A DNA stretch of 64,000 nucleotides from Owenia fusiformis (GCA_903813345.2 CAIIXF020000004.1:5725525-5789524); one strand, 5' to 3'; counted from the first letter of the stretch, positions 49,301-56,486 are shown. The notes: a model not told the origin generated them from the letters alone. Numbers and translations are program-made.

Positions 49301-50097
49301 CCACAAGCGGGGACACCAACTGATCCATCACATTGACACACATGAGATACAGTTGAGCAAGTAAATAATGAAAATAGGGGAGAACTTTTCCACTAAGGAT
49401 CATAATTCTACATGTTCATGTGCAAGTTTTTTTAAAAATGTGTAGTTTAACCTCCATTTGTATACCTCCAATTATGTATTTATTGTACAATATATACCAT
49501 AAAGCTATAAAAGAAAGAGAAAAACTCTTAGGGGATTAAATCAAAAAGGGCTATACAAAGTATGGGCCAGTTATATTTCAAATAAACACTTTAAATTATG
49601 AAAAAATTTCTTTTTGAATTTTAATGTCTGAATAGTACATTACCTGGTAATTTGATTATCAAGTGATACTATGAGGATCATTCATATTTTTTTATCATTT
49701 GGTTATTCAAATTTATTGATTTCATGATGTCACTTTGCCTTATTTATTACCTAAACATCTGTATTGTGAAGAGAGGCCTAAGCTGACATAATTAAGATAC
49801 TATTTTACAACATAGAAAAATTGGAGCGACAGCTGATGCCATGGGAATAATGCTTTACTAATCATTTTCTAATCATTTTCTTGCACATAGTGTTACATGT
49901 TCATCAATTTTCACATTTCAAAAGTAATCTATTACAGTTAGATCACTAAAACCTTTTTAACTAAAATCTAATCAAGACATTTCTGCTGGTGAAAATAAAA
50001 TCAGATCAGCATGGATGAGGTGATAATGGCAATACTTACAGTTTATGATCCATAAGTGTACAAGTGTCCATAACAAACGGAAACCCATGTTAGCCAT
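26617..50097 (-). CDS. SRCR/TSP1 mosaic protein with inactive serine-protease domain (17 exons)
   Basis: Seventeen coding exons can be read on the minus strand, every one bounded by AG/GT, and phases agree at every junction. Exons: 50,040-50,097; 48,916-49,134; 48,570-48,674; 36,825-36,981; 36,448-36,537; 36,058-36,110; 35,560-35,946; 34,065-34,261; 32,578-32,698; 31,570-31,740; 30,018-30,194; 29,765-29,884; 28,771-28,944; 28,123-28,327; 27,502-27,794; 27,125-27,288; 26,617-26,811. The sum is 2,886 nt, 961 residues plus stop. Order: signal peptide; SRCR-type regions (about 22-127, 128-227, 228-356, 357-462); TSP1 (463-519); TSP1 (520-578); Cys-rich linker (579-618); TSP1 (619-676); trypsin-fold domain (about 700-961). 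The catalytic His is Gln739, Asp798 is kept, and the Ser is Ala900, so it should not cleave proteins. A secreted recognition or scaffold role, for example in immunity or matrix, is inferred. Intron 3 (36,982-48,569) is full of retroelements. Confidence 0.85.
28771..31740 (-). CDS. Exons 10-13: three TSP1 repeats and a Cys-rich linker
   Basis: Exon 10 (31,570-31,740): QWSVWSEFTNCSKMCGMGER...RCNTQRCP. Exon 11 (30,018-30,194): QWSEWNITSQCSVTCGGGTL...KCNSNPCP. Exon 12 (29,765-29,884): a 40-residue linker with TCNCNCSVVC. Exon 13 (28,771-28,944): WGFWSAYSGCSHPCVQGFKR...CHGKTVNGKETKGEC...PCSTSETC. The WxxW motifs that can be C-mannosylated are present in exons 10 and 11, and in altered form in exon 13. 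All are phase-1 exons, as expected for shuffled extracellular modules. Confidence 0.9.
30268..31345. mobile_element. Foldback transposon with minisatellite arms
   Basis: The left arm (30,273-30,450) is about ten copies of a 16-bp unit (ctagacaactcatccc and variants). The right arm (31,166-31,339) is the same repeat in inverted orientation (ggggatgagttgtcta). The ends read GGTAACCGGACAA and the inverse of GGGCTTACGGACAA. Both sides abut CTTGAAAA (30,260-30,267 and 31,346-31,353), an 8-bp target duplication. The ~700-bp centre has no transposase. It sits in the intron between exons 11 and 10. Confidence 0.8.
32033..32236. mobile_element. 204-bp MITE with TA duplication
   Basis: CAGGGTGGTCAAAAAAACTG at the left is inverted at the right (cca..ttttattgaccaccctg). 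TA flanks both ends (32,031-32,032 and 32,237-32,238). It is non-coding and lies in the intron between exons 10 and 9. The longer frame that crosses it (32,134-32,547) is not a gene. Confidence 0.75.
32578..34261 (-). CDS. Exons 8-9: fourth SRCR domain
   Basis: Exon 8 (34,065-34,261): IRLSDEVEGLVEIYHKNEWG, TICDV, AKVICKTLGF. Exon 9 (32,578-32,698): IWLSGVKCNGPERAIEQCEH, GDAGGCEHDNDVFIHC. This is a textbook SRCR domain split by a phase-0 intron (32,699-34,064). Confidence 0.88.
33700..34016. repeat. Dispersed ~350-bp repeat, copy 2
   Basis: Same family and orientation as 2,035-2,400; see that entry. It ends just before exon 8. Confidence 0.6.
34521..35510 (+). mobile_element. Degenerate Tc1/mariner-type element
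   Basis: Inverted ends (C)ACGGTGGTCCATAAAATTAG and the inverse of CCAATTTTATGGACCACCTG are flanked by TA (34,519-34,520; 35,511-35,512). The interior has transposase remnants, including a SDEKRFT-like segment near 35,030 that resembles the second Asp region of IS630/Tc1/mariner transposases. Many stops and frameshifts make it inactive. It lies in the intron between exons 8 and 7. Confidence 0.65.
35560..35946 (-). CDS. Exon 7: third SRCR-type region
   Basis: A single 387-nt exon. After a linker it reads YRRVCGGS, QEARLFCEALGF, RVKIMCRGHEKFIGSC and AALSCES. The spacing of Cys follows an SRCR domain, but the usual opening (VRLVGG) is replaced by FEGIVEKKTG. Confidence 0.8.
36058..36981 (-). 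CDS. Exons 4-6: second, diverged SRCR-type region
   Basis: Exon 4 (36,825-36,981) reads VSLTNGNHGILSIVFNGKSG, KVCPDRW and AVICRTLGF, an SRCR N-half. Exon 5 (36,448-36,537) gives GLRCLSNEQSLQQC and exon 6 (36,058-36,110) gives INCASFKDIEIDC, the Cys-bearing C-half. All three junctions keep phase (2, 2, 1). Confidence 0.8.
37544..37779 (+). repeat. LTR-like segment A
   Basis: It begins TGTAGTAATTGTATTTC and shares its first ~150 bp with the segments at 40,311 and 53,534, including a hairpin ('tctgaggatcaacctcacctcaga'). It ends directly before a primer-binding-site sequence. It has no ~800-bp middle part as segment B has. Confidence 0.6.
37780..37836 (+). promoter_or_regulatory. Retroelement primer-binding sites (tRNA-Thr type), doubled
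   Basis: TGGAGGCCCTTCTGGGAT at 37,780 and a variant TGAAGGCCCTTCTGGGAT at 37,819. The reverse complement ends in GGGCCT-CCA after ATCCCAG, which fits the 3' end of a eukaryotic tRNA-Thr (acceptor strand, U discriminator, CCA). Confidence 0.55.
38665..39547 (+). pseudogene. Ty3/Gypsy-like gag, N-terminal part (copy A)
   Basis: The start is ATG at 38,665 (MAQSDWDLSRA), with a TGA at 38,698 where copy C at 63,060 has a sense codon, and at least one frameshift later. Recognisable are a coiled coil (QMEARLHNLELKLKQQQ...), a Ser/Asp/Glu-rich stretch (ESDSDTNSEGE) and the RLNVYEGN that precedes the capsid domain. There it stops: the sequence jumps into 3' non-coding sequence at about 39,544, so capsid, nucleocapsid and all of pol are deleted. 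A structural polyprotein remnant of an LTR retroelement. Confidence 0.75.
39548..40310 (+). other. Retroelement 3' region ending in a polypurine tract
   Basis: 39,782-39,890 and 40,120-40,310 are near-identical to 53,145-53,250 and 53,345-53,533. The block ends in TTTGAGGGGGGGGGG-TGAG directly before the TGTAG start of LTR B. This is the expected place of a plus-strand primer (polypurine tract). It contains no open frame of note. Confidence 0.65.
40311..41382 (+). repeat. LTR-like segment B (~1.07 kb)
   Basis: It begins TGTAGCACTTTCTTGCA right after the polypurine tract and ends at a primer site (41,383). The left ~300 bp and right ~430 bp match the two ends of segment C (53,534-56,468). The middle holds an internal duplication ('gatatgaaagaaacaattca...tatattgcggttcctgttgtaaagaac', twice) that recurs at 46,270-46,400. 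A (TA)n run is at 40,470-40,490. Confidence 0.6.
41383..41400 (+). promoter_or_regulatory. Primer-binding site after LTR B
   Basis: TGGAGGCCCTTCTGGGAT, identical to the sites at 37,780, 48,204 and 48,512. Confidence 0.55.
41967..43830 (+). repeat. Tandem array of an unknown ~110-residue ORF (4 units)
   Basis: Four direct units of about 430-500 bp (from 41,967; 42,490; 42,928; 43,348). Each encodes related protein: VEVPLTMPLGH-DTGDYLVFY, NEVQTPLRYWDPFTEMEDL, VTMVRAMASVVEE, NLISKSSFDHHHGLLWERIH and a hydrophobic tail (FLGTCCLSASAL). Unit 1 (41,915-42,277) and unit 2 (42,491-42,799) are open. Unit 3 is frame-broken, and unit 4 is a chimera with an internal ~110-bp duplication at 43,546. Units 2 and 3 begin after splice-acceptor-like sequence (ttcttttccag; cacttttag). 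No family is recognised. The predicted helices and small size suggest an accessory protein of the surrounding element; this is inference. Confidence 0.7.
43846..44937 (+). mobile_element. Mariner-family element with ~320-bp inverted ends and internal deletion
   Basis: The ends CGAGGGGTGATTCAAAAGTA and its inverse are continued by very long, near-perfect inverted repeats (about 43,846-44,165 and 44,625-44,937). TA is duplicated on each side. Between the arms, 44,289-44,515 encodes the mariner DNA-binding region (QRIVIEYLVATGET...ALSRQAIERWYKDFSEGD...RSGRPKTIS); the catalytic DDD domain is deleted. The insertion interrupts the fourth unit of the tandem array. Unit 1 keeps the same site uninterrupted at 42,294 (aagTAtttgttcctag). 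Confidence 0.88.
44289..44515 (+). pseudogene. Mariner transposase N-terminal fragment
   Basis: A helix-turn-helix domain of the HTH_48 type used by mariner transposases to bind inverted ends, then a RSGRP linker. The rest of the enzyme is lost, so it could at most bind DNA. Right of it a ~60-bp segment (44,567-44,625) is also found at 7,555-7,615. Confidence 0.75.
44940..46260. other. Non-coding stretch in intron 3
   Basis: 44,940-45,055 continues the linker of the tandem ORF array (matches 42,298-42,410). Beyond that I see no gene or named repeat. Confidence 0.5.
46262..47335 (+). repeat. LTR fragments, including a short solo LTR (46,906-47,142)
   Basis: 46,262-46,400 matches the middle of LTR B. 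46,380-46,560 is repeated at 47,145-47,325. Between them, a purine-rich run (ggggtaggggagag) precedes TGTAGTATTTC at 46,906. The segment to 47,142 carries the common tail (gactagtcagtctggccctgtctc, then AATAAAGAAACC and gtgtcgtgttt) that precedes primer sites elsewhere. Confidence 0.55.
47372..48069 (+). pseudogene. F-like (baculovirus F / errantivirus-type) envelope remnant
   Basis: Three consecutive frames. A basic RSKR furin-type site is followed by a hydrophobic, fusion-peptide-like stretch and a long heptad-rich helical region. A final part reads RLTFMFVAPNEL, ILEMVKLQLV and LDKYYRSMTV, a layout typical of class I F-like envelope proteins of insect errantiviruses and baculoviruses. An in-frame TGA (47,540-47,542) and a frameshift near 47,822 break it, and no transmembrane anchor is seen before the stop at 48,067. 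It precedes an LTR-type tail and primer site at 48,204, where the env gene of a retrovirus-like element would be. Family assignment rests on pattern only. Confidence 0.55.
48204..48529 (+). promoter_or_regulatory. Three primer-binding-site copies in a ~305-bp tandem duplication
   Basis: TGGAGGCCCTTCTGGGAT at 48,204 and 48,512, with a partial copy at 48,249 (TGGAGGCCCTTC). Each full site follows 'agtgctactatagccaacac'. A sub-repeat 'gaagatctggaactgatttggt' also occurs twice (48,318 and 48,392). This lies 35-360 bp downstream of exon 3's donor site in intron 3. Confidence 0.6.
48570..49134 (-). CDS. Exons 2-3: first SRCR domain
   Basis: Exon 2 (48,916-49,134) reads VWLVGG...GIVEVYINDKWNTVCD...DAKVICSTMGY, the classical N-terminal half of an SRCR domain. 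Exon 3 (48,570-48,674) supplies later Cys positions (VQCSQ, GACRI, ATCKTG, AVRC). Intron between them 48,675-48,915. Confidence 0.85.
50040..50097 (-). CDS. Exon 1: signal peptide
   Basis: Encodes MANMGFRLLWTLVHLWIIN plus one base of the next codon, followed by donor GTAAGTATT. Joined to exon 2 it gives a Cys codon and then QRASRPLPG. The hydrophobic core and position fit an ER signal peptide. A TATATTTAA on the minus strand (plus positions 50,148-50,156) is a possible TATA box. Confidence 0.7.
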
Positions 50098-50657
50098 GCT
50101 ATTCTCTCAATACTAATTTCAAATGTTAATGGCTCAATGGTTCACATTTAAATATATGCTTCATAAATCTTAATATTGCTTGTTTTTGTATGGGCAATTG
50201 GTCATGTATTTTATGAGACTTTAACTAGTGAACTTGTTATTATCTTGGTGATGAGGACATCTTTTAATTACACATGGAGTTTATTTAGTCAATAAGACAA
50301 CATGGTGATCAGAATGAAAAAATGATTTGTAATTGAATTGATGGAACTTTTCAGCATCGCCATATCCTATTTTACCTGTGTGTGTCAGAGAGTTACTTAC
50401 TTACTAAAATACATTATCACATCTTCTTTATTTCATTTACAAGATAAATGCTTTTCATTTTATTCAAATACTCATGAATAAACATTTTTGATGTTTTCAG
50501 TATATATTATAACACTACCGCGTCACACTGGACTAGGAGTATGTAATACAAATTAACGATTTAAAAAAGATCAAAGTTTAAAAAATTGTGGTTGCATATA
50601 GCTCAGACTAGGGAGTGTGATCTAATTCTTTAATTCACCAAATGATAACACAAAAAT

Positions 50658-51323
50658 GTGAATGGTTTATATTCTATACTATTACAAACTAATGTCAAAG
50701 TCAAAGCTGATCAGTCAAAGCTGATCCCTATCGGTGCAGAAATGGAGACAGAATTATCTCAGAGCGATTTAAAATTTTGTTTGATGCACGAAAACAAAGA
50801 TGAGAGATATGTTTTAATTTTGGAGTCAAGCTATCTTATGGTGCGCATGGAGAAAATTTCACCTAGCATACATTTAGCTCATGAAAAAGTGTTATATTTG
50901 GGCTGGTTGAGTCCGCGGCTTTCCATGAACATAGCAATCTTTCCCCATTTCAAAGTTTTCAAGCTAGTGACATCCAATTGAGGGTGAATGGTAGCGCAAT
51001 TTTTCCTCCCCTAAATTTAGATTTTGAAAACGATTGTTTCCTCGAAGGGTATACAAATTTACTTCTAAATATGGACGCATGATATAGGCCTTGATAAATC
51101 AAGTTATAAAAAGTCAGTTTTGTATGCATACAATTTGACCCTGGATTTCACTGATAGTAATGATTGCTTATCAGAATTAAGTAAAACCGGTTCTTTGTCC
51201 ATTGAGATCAAATTGCGAAGAGCTGTTGACAAGTCTGTTACTCTGGTGGTTTGTTTGGAACAAGAGCCAATTCTAGAGAAGGACGCCGACAATAATATAT
51301 TTTTGATTAATTATAAACTATGA
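50658..51323 (+). pseudogene. Polinton/Maverick-type capsid protein remnant (F54H12.2-like)
   Basis: The first part reads LKFCLMHENK then ISPSIHLAHEKVL, and the last part LYAYNLTLDFTDS, TGSLSIEIKLRRAV, SVTLVVCLEQ and ILEKDADNNIFLINY. These pieces follow the order of the F54H12.2-like proteins of animal Maverick/Polinton elements, which I recall as capsid-type proteins. The N-terminal half is missing. The middle (50,982-51,090) has stops, a frameshift and a deletion. The TGA stop overlaps the ATG of the next frame (ATGA at 51,320-51,323), a compact viral-style junction. Confidence 0.6.
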
Positions 51324-51894
51324 CAATAGAGAAATCAACTATCTCCTTAAGAATCACAAAGAAACAAGGAGGATATATTTTTGAACATTTTCTATCGATT
51401 TGGCACCCAAGAAAGTTTCGCCAAAGCCTACCATTCTTGTGATTAATTTGGCAAATTCTAGAAAGTTAATTGGGCATTGGACAGTCTTATATTTAGCGAG
51501 AGATCCAAGTAAAAATGAGTACTTTGATAGTTTCGGGCGTAACCTCCGAATAGTCTGTTGAAGCATTAGGTGGATCATATATATTTAACAAGAGACAAAT
51601 TCAAAGTATACTGTCTATATGGTCTGTGGTCAATATGTCTTACTTTATACGCTTCAAAAGGCTCGCAGAAAAACATTGTCAGAGTTTGTTAATTTATTTT
51701 CAGATGACACCCTTCTGAACGATGTGTTGGCCAGGGAGACAGTTGCTGGAGAATTTGATTATTATTCTCAAATAATAGATCTCAGTTTTTTTAGAAAATC
51801 CCAGATTGGCTATGGCTCGATGTTCTATAGTACAAAAAAGAAAATATATGAAGGAATTGTGAGAAAATGCAATGATTCCTCAGAAGTTGACTAA
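51320..51894 (+). pseudogene. Adenain-like cysteine protease (copy 1, broken)
   Basis: Segments in order: KPTILVINLANSRKLIGHW (His of the active site), YFDSFGR (acidic residue), NKRQIQS, and VCGQYVLLYTL (catalytic Cys). This is the His-Asp-Gln-Cys order of adenovirus/Polinton endopeptidases, which mature capsid proteins. Frameshifts lie near 51,390, 51,545 and 51,620. The last frame (51,619-51,894) overlaps the dUTPase start by 23 bp. Confidence 0.65.
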
Positions 51895-52273
51895 AGCTGC
51901 TTCGGCATATGATATGTTAATCCCCCATTCGCTTGAAATTGAACCTGGAGAAATAAGAACTATTGGTTTGAGGGTAAAAATACAATTCCCCAGGCATATT
52001 TCAGCAATCTTACATACAAAGTCAAGTCAGGTCAAGCTAAATGCTGTCTTTTTTTTGGGTGGTGTAATTGATTCAGATTATATCGGGAATATTCATATCA
52101 TTTTATTGAATTCTGGGAAAACAACAGAAAAATTTATGATTGGGGAGGCAATTTGTCAGATGAAATTATATAAGGATATTTCTATAAAAATGCGGGAGGG
52201 GTTTAACAAGAAAAATACAGAAAGAGGCGAATTAAAATTTGGGGAAGCTACCTTGAGAAAAATTCAAAAGTAA
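51872..52273 (+). CDS. Trimeric dUTPase (intact, copy 1)
   Basis: An intact 133-residue frame with the five dUTPase motifs in order: ASAYDM...IEPGE (1), HTKSSQVK (2), GVIDSDYIGNI (3, with catalytic Asp and Tyr), KFMIGEAICQMKL (4) and ERGELKFGEATL (5, altered from RGxxGFGSTG). Such enzymes convert dUTP to dUMP and pyrophosphate and keep uracil out of DNA. Viral and retroelement genomes often carry one. Motif 5 is unusual, so activity is uncertain. It starts inside the end of the protease frame. It is the only open copy; copies at 54.97, 60.3 and 62.5 kb are broken. Confidence 0.75.
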   Translation: MIPQKLTKAASAYDMLIPHSLEIEPGEIRTIGLRVKIQFPRHISAILHTKSSQVKLNAVFFLGGVIDSDYIGNIHIILLNSGKTTEKFMIGEAICQMKLYKDISIKMREGFNKKNTERGELKFGEATLRKIQK

Positions 52274-52336
52274 CCTTGGAAAATAATTTTGTGAGTGTTT
52301 GAATTCACCATGCGATATTGTTGTATATTTCTGCAG

Positions 52337-52458
52337 GTTTACCAGAGACGTTGAAAATATACAACAAGCAACATAAGCGACAGATACTGGGATTTCCCTC
52401 AGCTGTTAAGTTCATGGGATACTCCAACCAAAATTTGTTTAGGGCATTCGGCTATTGA
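52337..52458 (+). CDS. Putative terminal exon of the cassette, basic protein end
   Basis: After a 3' splice site (gtatatttctgcag) an open frame reads LPETLKIYNKQHKRQILGF, then PSAVKFMGYSNQNLFRAF to a stop. The acceptor, the reading frame of the KFVGYSNQN part, and a following GTGAGTCATTG donor-like motif recur at ~55,433-55,580 and ~60,634-60,790. The peptide is basic and short. No family is recognised. Confidence 0.45.
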
Positions 52459-52932
52459 TGACCGAGGCTAGAGCTGTGTCTTTGACGTGAGTCATTGTAT
52501 CTCGCTTATGCTTTCTTTAAAAAGGAGCATTCTAAAATTTAATAAACTGTTTGATGTCATTAGTAATCCTGAGTGTCTGTTTCACCACCTTGATATGGAT
52601 CGATTTGAGGCGGCTCGATTTGGGGTGGTGAAACAGACACTTCAGTTATATTCTCTTCCAATGCATCATATTGCATATCTTTTGTATCTCCAATTTGACT
52701 TATTTTAATGTTATTTTTTCCCCCATGATATTGACCATTGGTATATATCTGGCCATTATTAGAAAATTGCAGTAGAAAACATTTACTTCTCTTCTTATTG
52801 ATAGATGGCATAAGGGTTGTATTTATACCATAAAACCAAATAACATATTGGATAATTTTCTGGAGATATCGATGAAAAATTCTCCATTTAAAAAAACATC
52901 TAGTCTATTGATAGAGGGAGCATAGGGAAAGA

Positions 52933-53142
52933 ATGTTCGACAAAGGTCGCTTATCCACCCGAGATGCTAAAAATTTATATTATGCGGCTGAAGCGGTTCG
53001 CTTCAGATTTATGCTATACCTCCAAATTCTGATGGTGGCGGCCGAGGGCCTGTTGACTCAAGACCATGTGGAGGAGGACGCTGTGTTGGGAACCTTGAAT
53101 TACAGGGAGTATGAGGGGGAAGGGGGAATTCCATTTGAGTAA
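52933..53142 (+). CDS. Small unknown ORF upstream of the polypurine tract
   Basis: A 69-residue frame, predicted mostly helical (AAEAVRFRFMLYLQILMVAAEG), with an acidic end (HVEEDAVLG...YEGEGG). It is followed within 10 bp by the retroelement 3' region that also ends copy A. No homologue is recognised. It could be the last fragment of a longer gene. Confidence 0.35.
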   Translation: MFDKGRLSTRDAKNLYYAAEAVRFRFMLYLQILMVAAEGLLTQDHVEEDAVLGTLNYREYEGEGGIPFE

Positions 53143-53816
53143 GTCAAGGGTTTCGATTTAATTATCCTTCTAAATAACACCAAGACTTAAGACAAATTTG
53201 AGATGACTCTTTGTTTTAAATAAAATGTCTTGGTGCAATCTTTTCGTTAATATTTTTGAAGTTTTTTCCGAAAATATCACTAGTATGGCTGTTTATGTGT
53301 GATATTGATGTGACATGCCACGTTATTATGACTCATGTGTTATAAAAATACAAAATTATGATTCAAACAGTATGCCCAGATAAAAAAAGATCATCTACCA
53401 TAGATGGCACTATATGTGTTAAAATATCGATATCTATCCTTTCGGCGAAAGCCATTGTTTTTTTTTGATTTCCATAAAAAATGTTCTATGTATTGTTATA
53501 TGTGGGATTCTGTTTGTCTTTGAGGGGGGTGAGTGTAGCACTTTCTTGCACTTGTATTTCCATGTATGTACATGCTGTCTGCTTACGTCATTGCTTTAGT
53601 GGCTAAAAGTGTGTCTGAATATAAACTACTTTAGTTCTCTGCTGTGCGTCTGAGGATCACCACCTCAGACGCATGGTATAGATTTCATTAATATATATTA
53701 TTATTAAATCAATAGCAAAAAATAGACTACATTGTTATGTTGAATTCAGGGATTAATGAACACATGATTTACAACAACAATCATGACAATTAATAGAAAA
53801 AAACATTAGACTACAA

Positions 53817-54047
53817 ATGGCAACAGTCCCTTACGACAACTTGGAGCGTGAAGTACAATGCGGGGAGTTAATCAAGGAACTCATAAGGGTGAGGGCTGAG
53901 TTAGGAGAAATAGAAGAGCTTGAATCCGAGGGTGTCATTAGCCGAAAATCTGCGAGTATAAATTCTGATAGTCTAATAATTCGAGAAAACAAAATTTTAA
54001 CCTTCCTACAGGTAATTTCGTTAGCAAACGATCGACTTAACCACTAG
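53817..54047 (+). CDS. Small unknown coiled-coil ORF
   Basis: 76 residues, starting MATVPYDNLEREVQCGELIK, mostly charged helix (RVRAELGEIEELESEGVISR). Its general layout (EV-helix, then E-x-x-x-I-S-K/R, then RE/ER-I helix) is loosely like the tandem ORF at 42 kb, but I would not claim homology. Confidence 0.35.
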   Translation: MATVPYDNLEREVQCGELIKELIRVRAELGEIEELESEGVISRKSASINSDSLIIRENKILTFLQVISLANDRLNH

Positions 54048-54269
54048 AGTAGTCATATAAATATATTGGTAATATAGTTAAGGTATATATAACATTGTAA
54101 AGTGTCAATAGAAATCAACTTGAGCATTCATGATTCTAATATTTTTCGTAAAAGAAATGAAAAAATACTAACAGAAACCCGTCGGACATTTTAAGTAAAC
54201 AAAGTAAAAAACAAAGAAATATCTAAAAGTTGCCTACTAGCTGTAGAAATTTTTAGTAAAATAAACAAA

Positions 54270-54585
54270 AACAAGTCATTTTTTGAAGAGGAACAAGCTT
54301 CTGAACACATCCCATGAATACTGAAACTTCTTTTTATAAAATTGTAAATCGTATTCTCTTTTACTTGCAACCATATGAACACATATGAACCATATGTGAT
54401 ATGAACACATATGGTTGGGCATAAACAAAAACAAGTCATTTTTTGAAGAGGAACAAGCTTCTGAACACATCCCATGAATACTGAAACTTCTTTTTATAAA
54501 ATTGTAAATCATATTCTCTTTTACTTGCAACCATATGAACACATATGAACCATATGTGATATGAACACATATGGTTGGGCATTGT
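54270..54585. repeat. ~145-bp tandem duplication
   Basis: 54,270-54,412 ('aaacaagtcattttttgaagaggaac...accatatgtgatatgaacacatatggttgggca') is repeated almost exactly at 54,430-54,575. Each unit ends in an ATATG/CATAT palindrome. The frames over it on the minus strand are artefacts of the repeat. Confidence 0.75.
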
Positions 54586-55370
54586 TGGGCATTGGACAGT
54601 CTTATATTTAGCGAAAGATCCGAGTAAAAATGAGTCCTTTGATAGTTTCGGTCGTAAACCTTCAAATAGTCTGTTGAAGCATTTAGGTGGATCATATGTA
54701 TTTAACAAGAAACAAATTCAAAGTATACTGTCTACGGTCTGTGGTCAATATGTCTTACTTTTTCAAAAGGCTCGCAGAGTTTGTTAATCTATTTTCAAAT
54801 GAAACCCTTCTGAATGACGTATTGGCCAGGAAGAGAGTTGCTAGAGAATTTGATTATTATTCTCAAATAATAAATCCCAGTTTATTTAGAAAATCCCAGA
54901 TTGGCTATAGCTCGATGTTCTATATTAAAAAAAGAAAACGTATGAAAATTGAATTGTGAGAAAATGCAATGATTCCTCAGAAGTTGACTAAAGCTGCTTC
55001 AGCATATAATATGTTTATCCCCCATTTGCTTGAAATTGAGCCCGGAGAAATTAGGACTTTTGATTTGAGGGTAAAAATACAATTCCCCAGGCATATTTCA
55101 GCAATCTTACATACAAAGTCAAGTCAGGTCAAGCTAAATGCGGTCTTTTTTTGGGTGGTGTAATTGATTCAGATTATATCGGTAATATTCATATCATTTT
55201 ATTGAATTCTGGGAAAACAACAGAAAAATTTATGATTGGGGAGGCAATTAGTCAGATGAAATTATATAAGGATATCTCTATAGAAATGCTGTAGGGGTTT
55301 ATCAAGAAAAATACAGAAAGAGGCGAATTAAAATTTGGGGAAGCTACCTTGAGAAAAATTCAAAAGTGAC
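54585..55370 (+). pseudogene. Protease/dUTPase cassette, copy 2 (broken)
   Basis: GHWTVLYLAKDPSKNESFDS, KKQIQS and TVCGQYVLLF show the protease. MIPQKLTKAASAYNMFIPHL at 54,969 starts the dUTPase. The protease is cut at its start and frameshifted near 54,780. The dUTPase is frameshifted at about 55,150 (one T fewer than copy 1), before the GVIDSDYIGN motif. The terminal exon of copy 1 also recurs (~55,433-55,525). Confidence 0.7.
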
Positions 55371-55755
55371 CTTTGCAAATAATTTGGTGAGTGTTTGGAT
55401 TCACCATGTGATATTGTTGTATATTTTTACAGGTTTACAAGAGACGTTGAAAATATACAACAACACGTAAGCGAGAGAAACTAGGATTTCCCGCAGCTGT
55501 TAAGTTCGTGGGATACTCCAACCAAAATTAGTTGCGAACATTTGACGATTGATGACCAAGGCTCGGGCTGTGTCTTTGAGGTGAGTCATTGTATCTCGCT
55601 TATGCTTTTTTTTAAAAAGGGGCATTCTAAAATATAATAAATTGTTTGACGTCACTGGTTGCAAATACCGATCTCAGAGTTAGGAGTCTGTGAATATAAT
55701 CTTTGCCCCGATATTAAGTTAGTATCTTGCAATCAAATGTTCTAATATATTTTAG

Positions 55756-55868
55756 AAGTGGTTTATATTGTAATTATTGATTCTGAGAATATTGTCCCTT
55801 TTTATAATTGGTATAAATTGACAATATTTTATCAGGACAATAAATGCTATTATTCTGATTGTATGAAT
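55756..55868 (+). CDS. Putative spliced exon (VVYIVIIDSENIVPFYNWY)
   Basis: Bounded by a 3' splice site (aatatattttag) and donor GTAAGTTTC. The open reading between includes YIVIIDSENIVPFYNWYKL and ends YYSDCMN. A second copy lies at 60,935-61,049 with the same donor but the acceptor deleted. Function unknown; it belongs to the repeated cassette. Confidence 0.4.
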
Positions 55869-56468
55869 GTAAGTTTCTCATATACATTTAATTGTATTTT
55901 ATTTAAACTATTGTACAAGTCTACCAATAAGCCTATTGTTGTTTTTAGCAGTATTAAGCTAAATATTTACATTTTATTGTACTTTATTCAAACTATTGTT
56001 GTTGCCTTAGTTAGCTAATAATATACTATTATTTAATGCTACCTAAAGTCATATGATTTTATAATTAAGTGGCTTGATTATTTTATATGTTGCTATTTGT
56101 GATTTAGCACACCTCAATTCATATTTGGGCATTATACCTAGCATCCCTACGTCATTGCTGAGTCAGAGTATTGTGCAATCCTTGTCTAACCACTTGTTTT
56201 ATTATAACTTCTAATCAATGTGCTAGAATACAGCTTTGCAAACCCTCTGTCCAAATAAGGAAACCCCTGCTGCATAATCATCCAATCACCAGGCAATGCA
56301 TACTAATATCCCTGGTAATGTTAGACAGCTTTCGTCATACTTATATCCTGGTGAATAAAGACTAGTCAGTCTGGTCTTGTCTCCTGAAGCGTTAGGTACA
56401 ATAAAGAAACTAAGAGAACAACCTTGCGTCGTGTTACATGAAAATACAAGAGCTGAACAAGCCAACAA

Positions 56469-56486
56469 TGGAGGCCCTTCAGTTGA
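56469..56486 (+). promoter_or_regulatory. Primer-binding site after LTR C
   Basis: TGGAGGCCCTTCAGTTGA: the first 12 bases match the other sites, then it diverges. It follows the common LTR tail with AATAAAG and 'gcgtcgtgtta'. Confidence 0.45.

Larger units (their letters stand above)
53534..56468 (+). repeat. LTR-like segment C with embedded genes (2.9 kb)
   Basis: It begins TGTAGCACTTTCTTGCA right after a polypurine tract (TTTGAGGGGGGTGAG) and ends at a primer site (56,469). 53,534-53,790 matches the start and 55,998-56,468 the end of LTR B. The middle ~2.2 kb, absent from B, carries the 53,817 ORF, a protease/dUTPase cassette and a spliced exon. Either these genes sit inside an LTR or an unrelated element inserted there. 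Confidence 0.55.

Noticed and set aside
54191-54708. Minus-strand frames of 90-139 residues
   Set aside because: Created by the 145-bp tandem duplication and antisense to the protease remnant.
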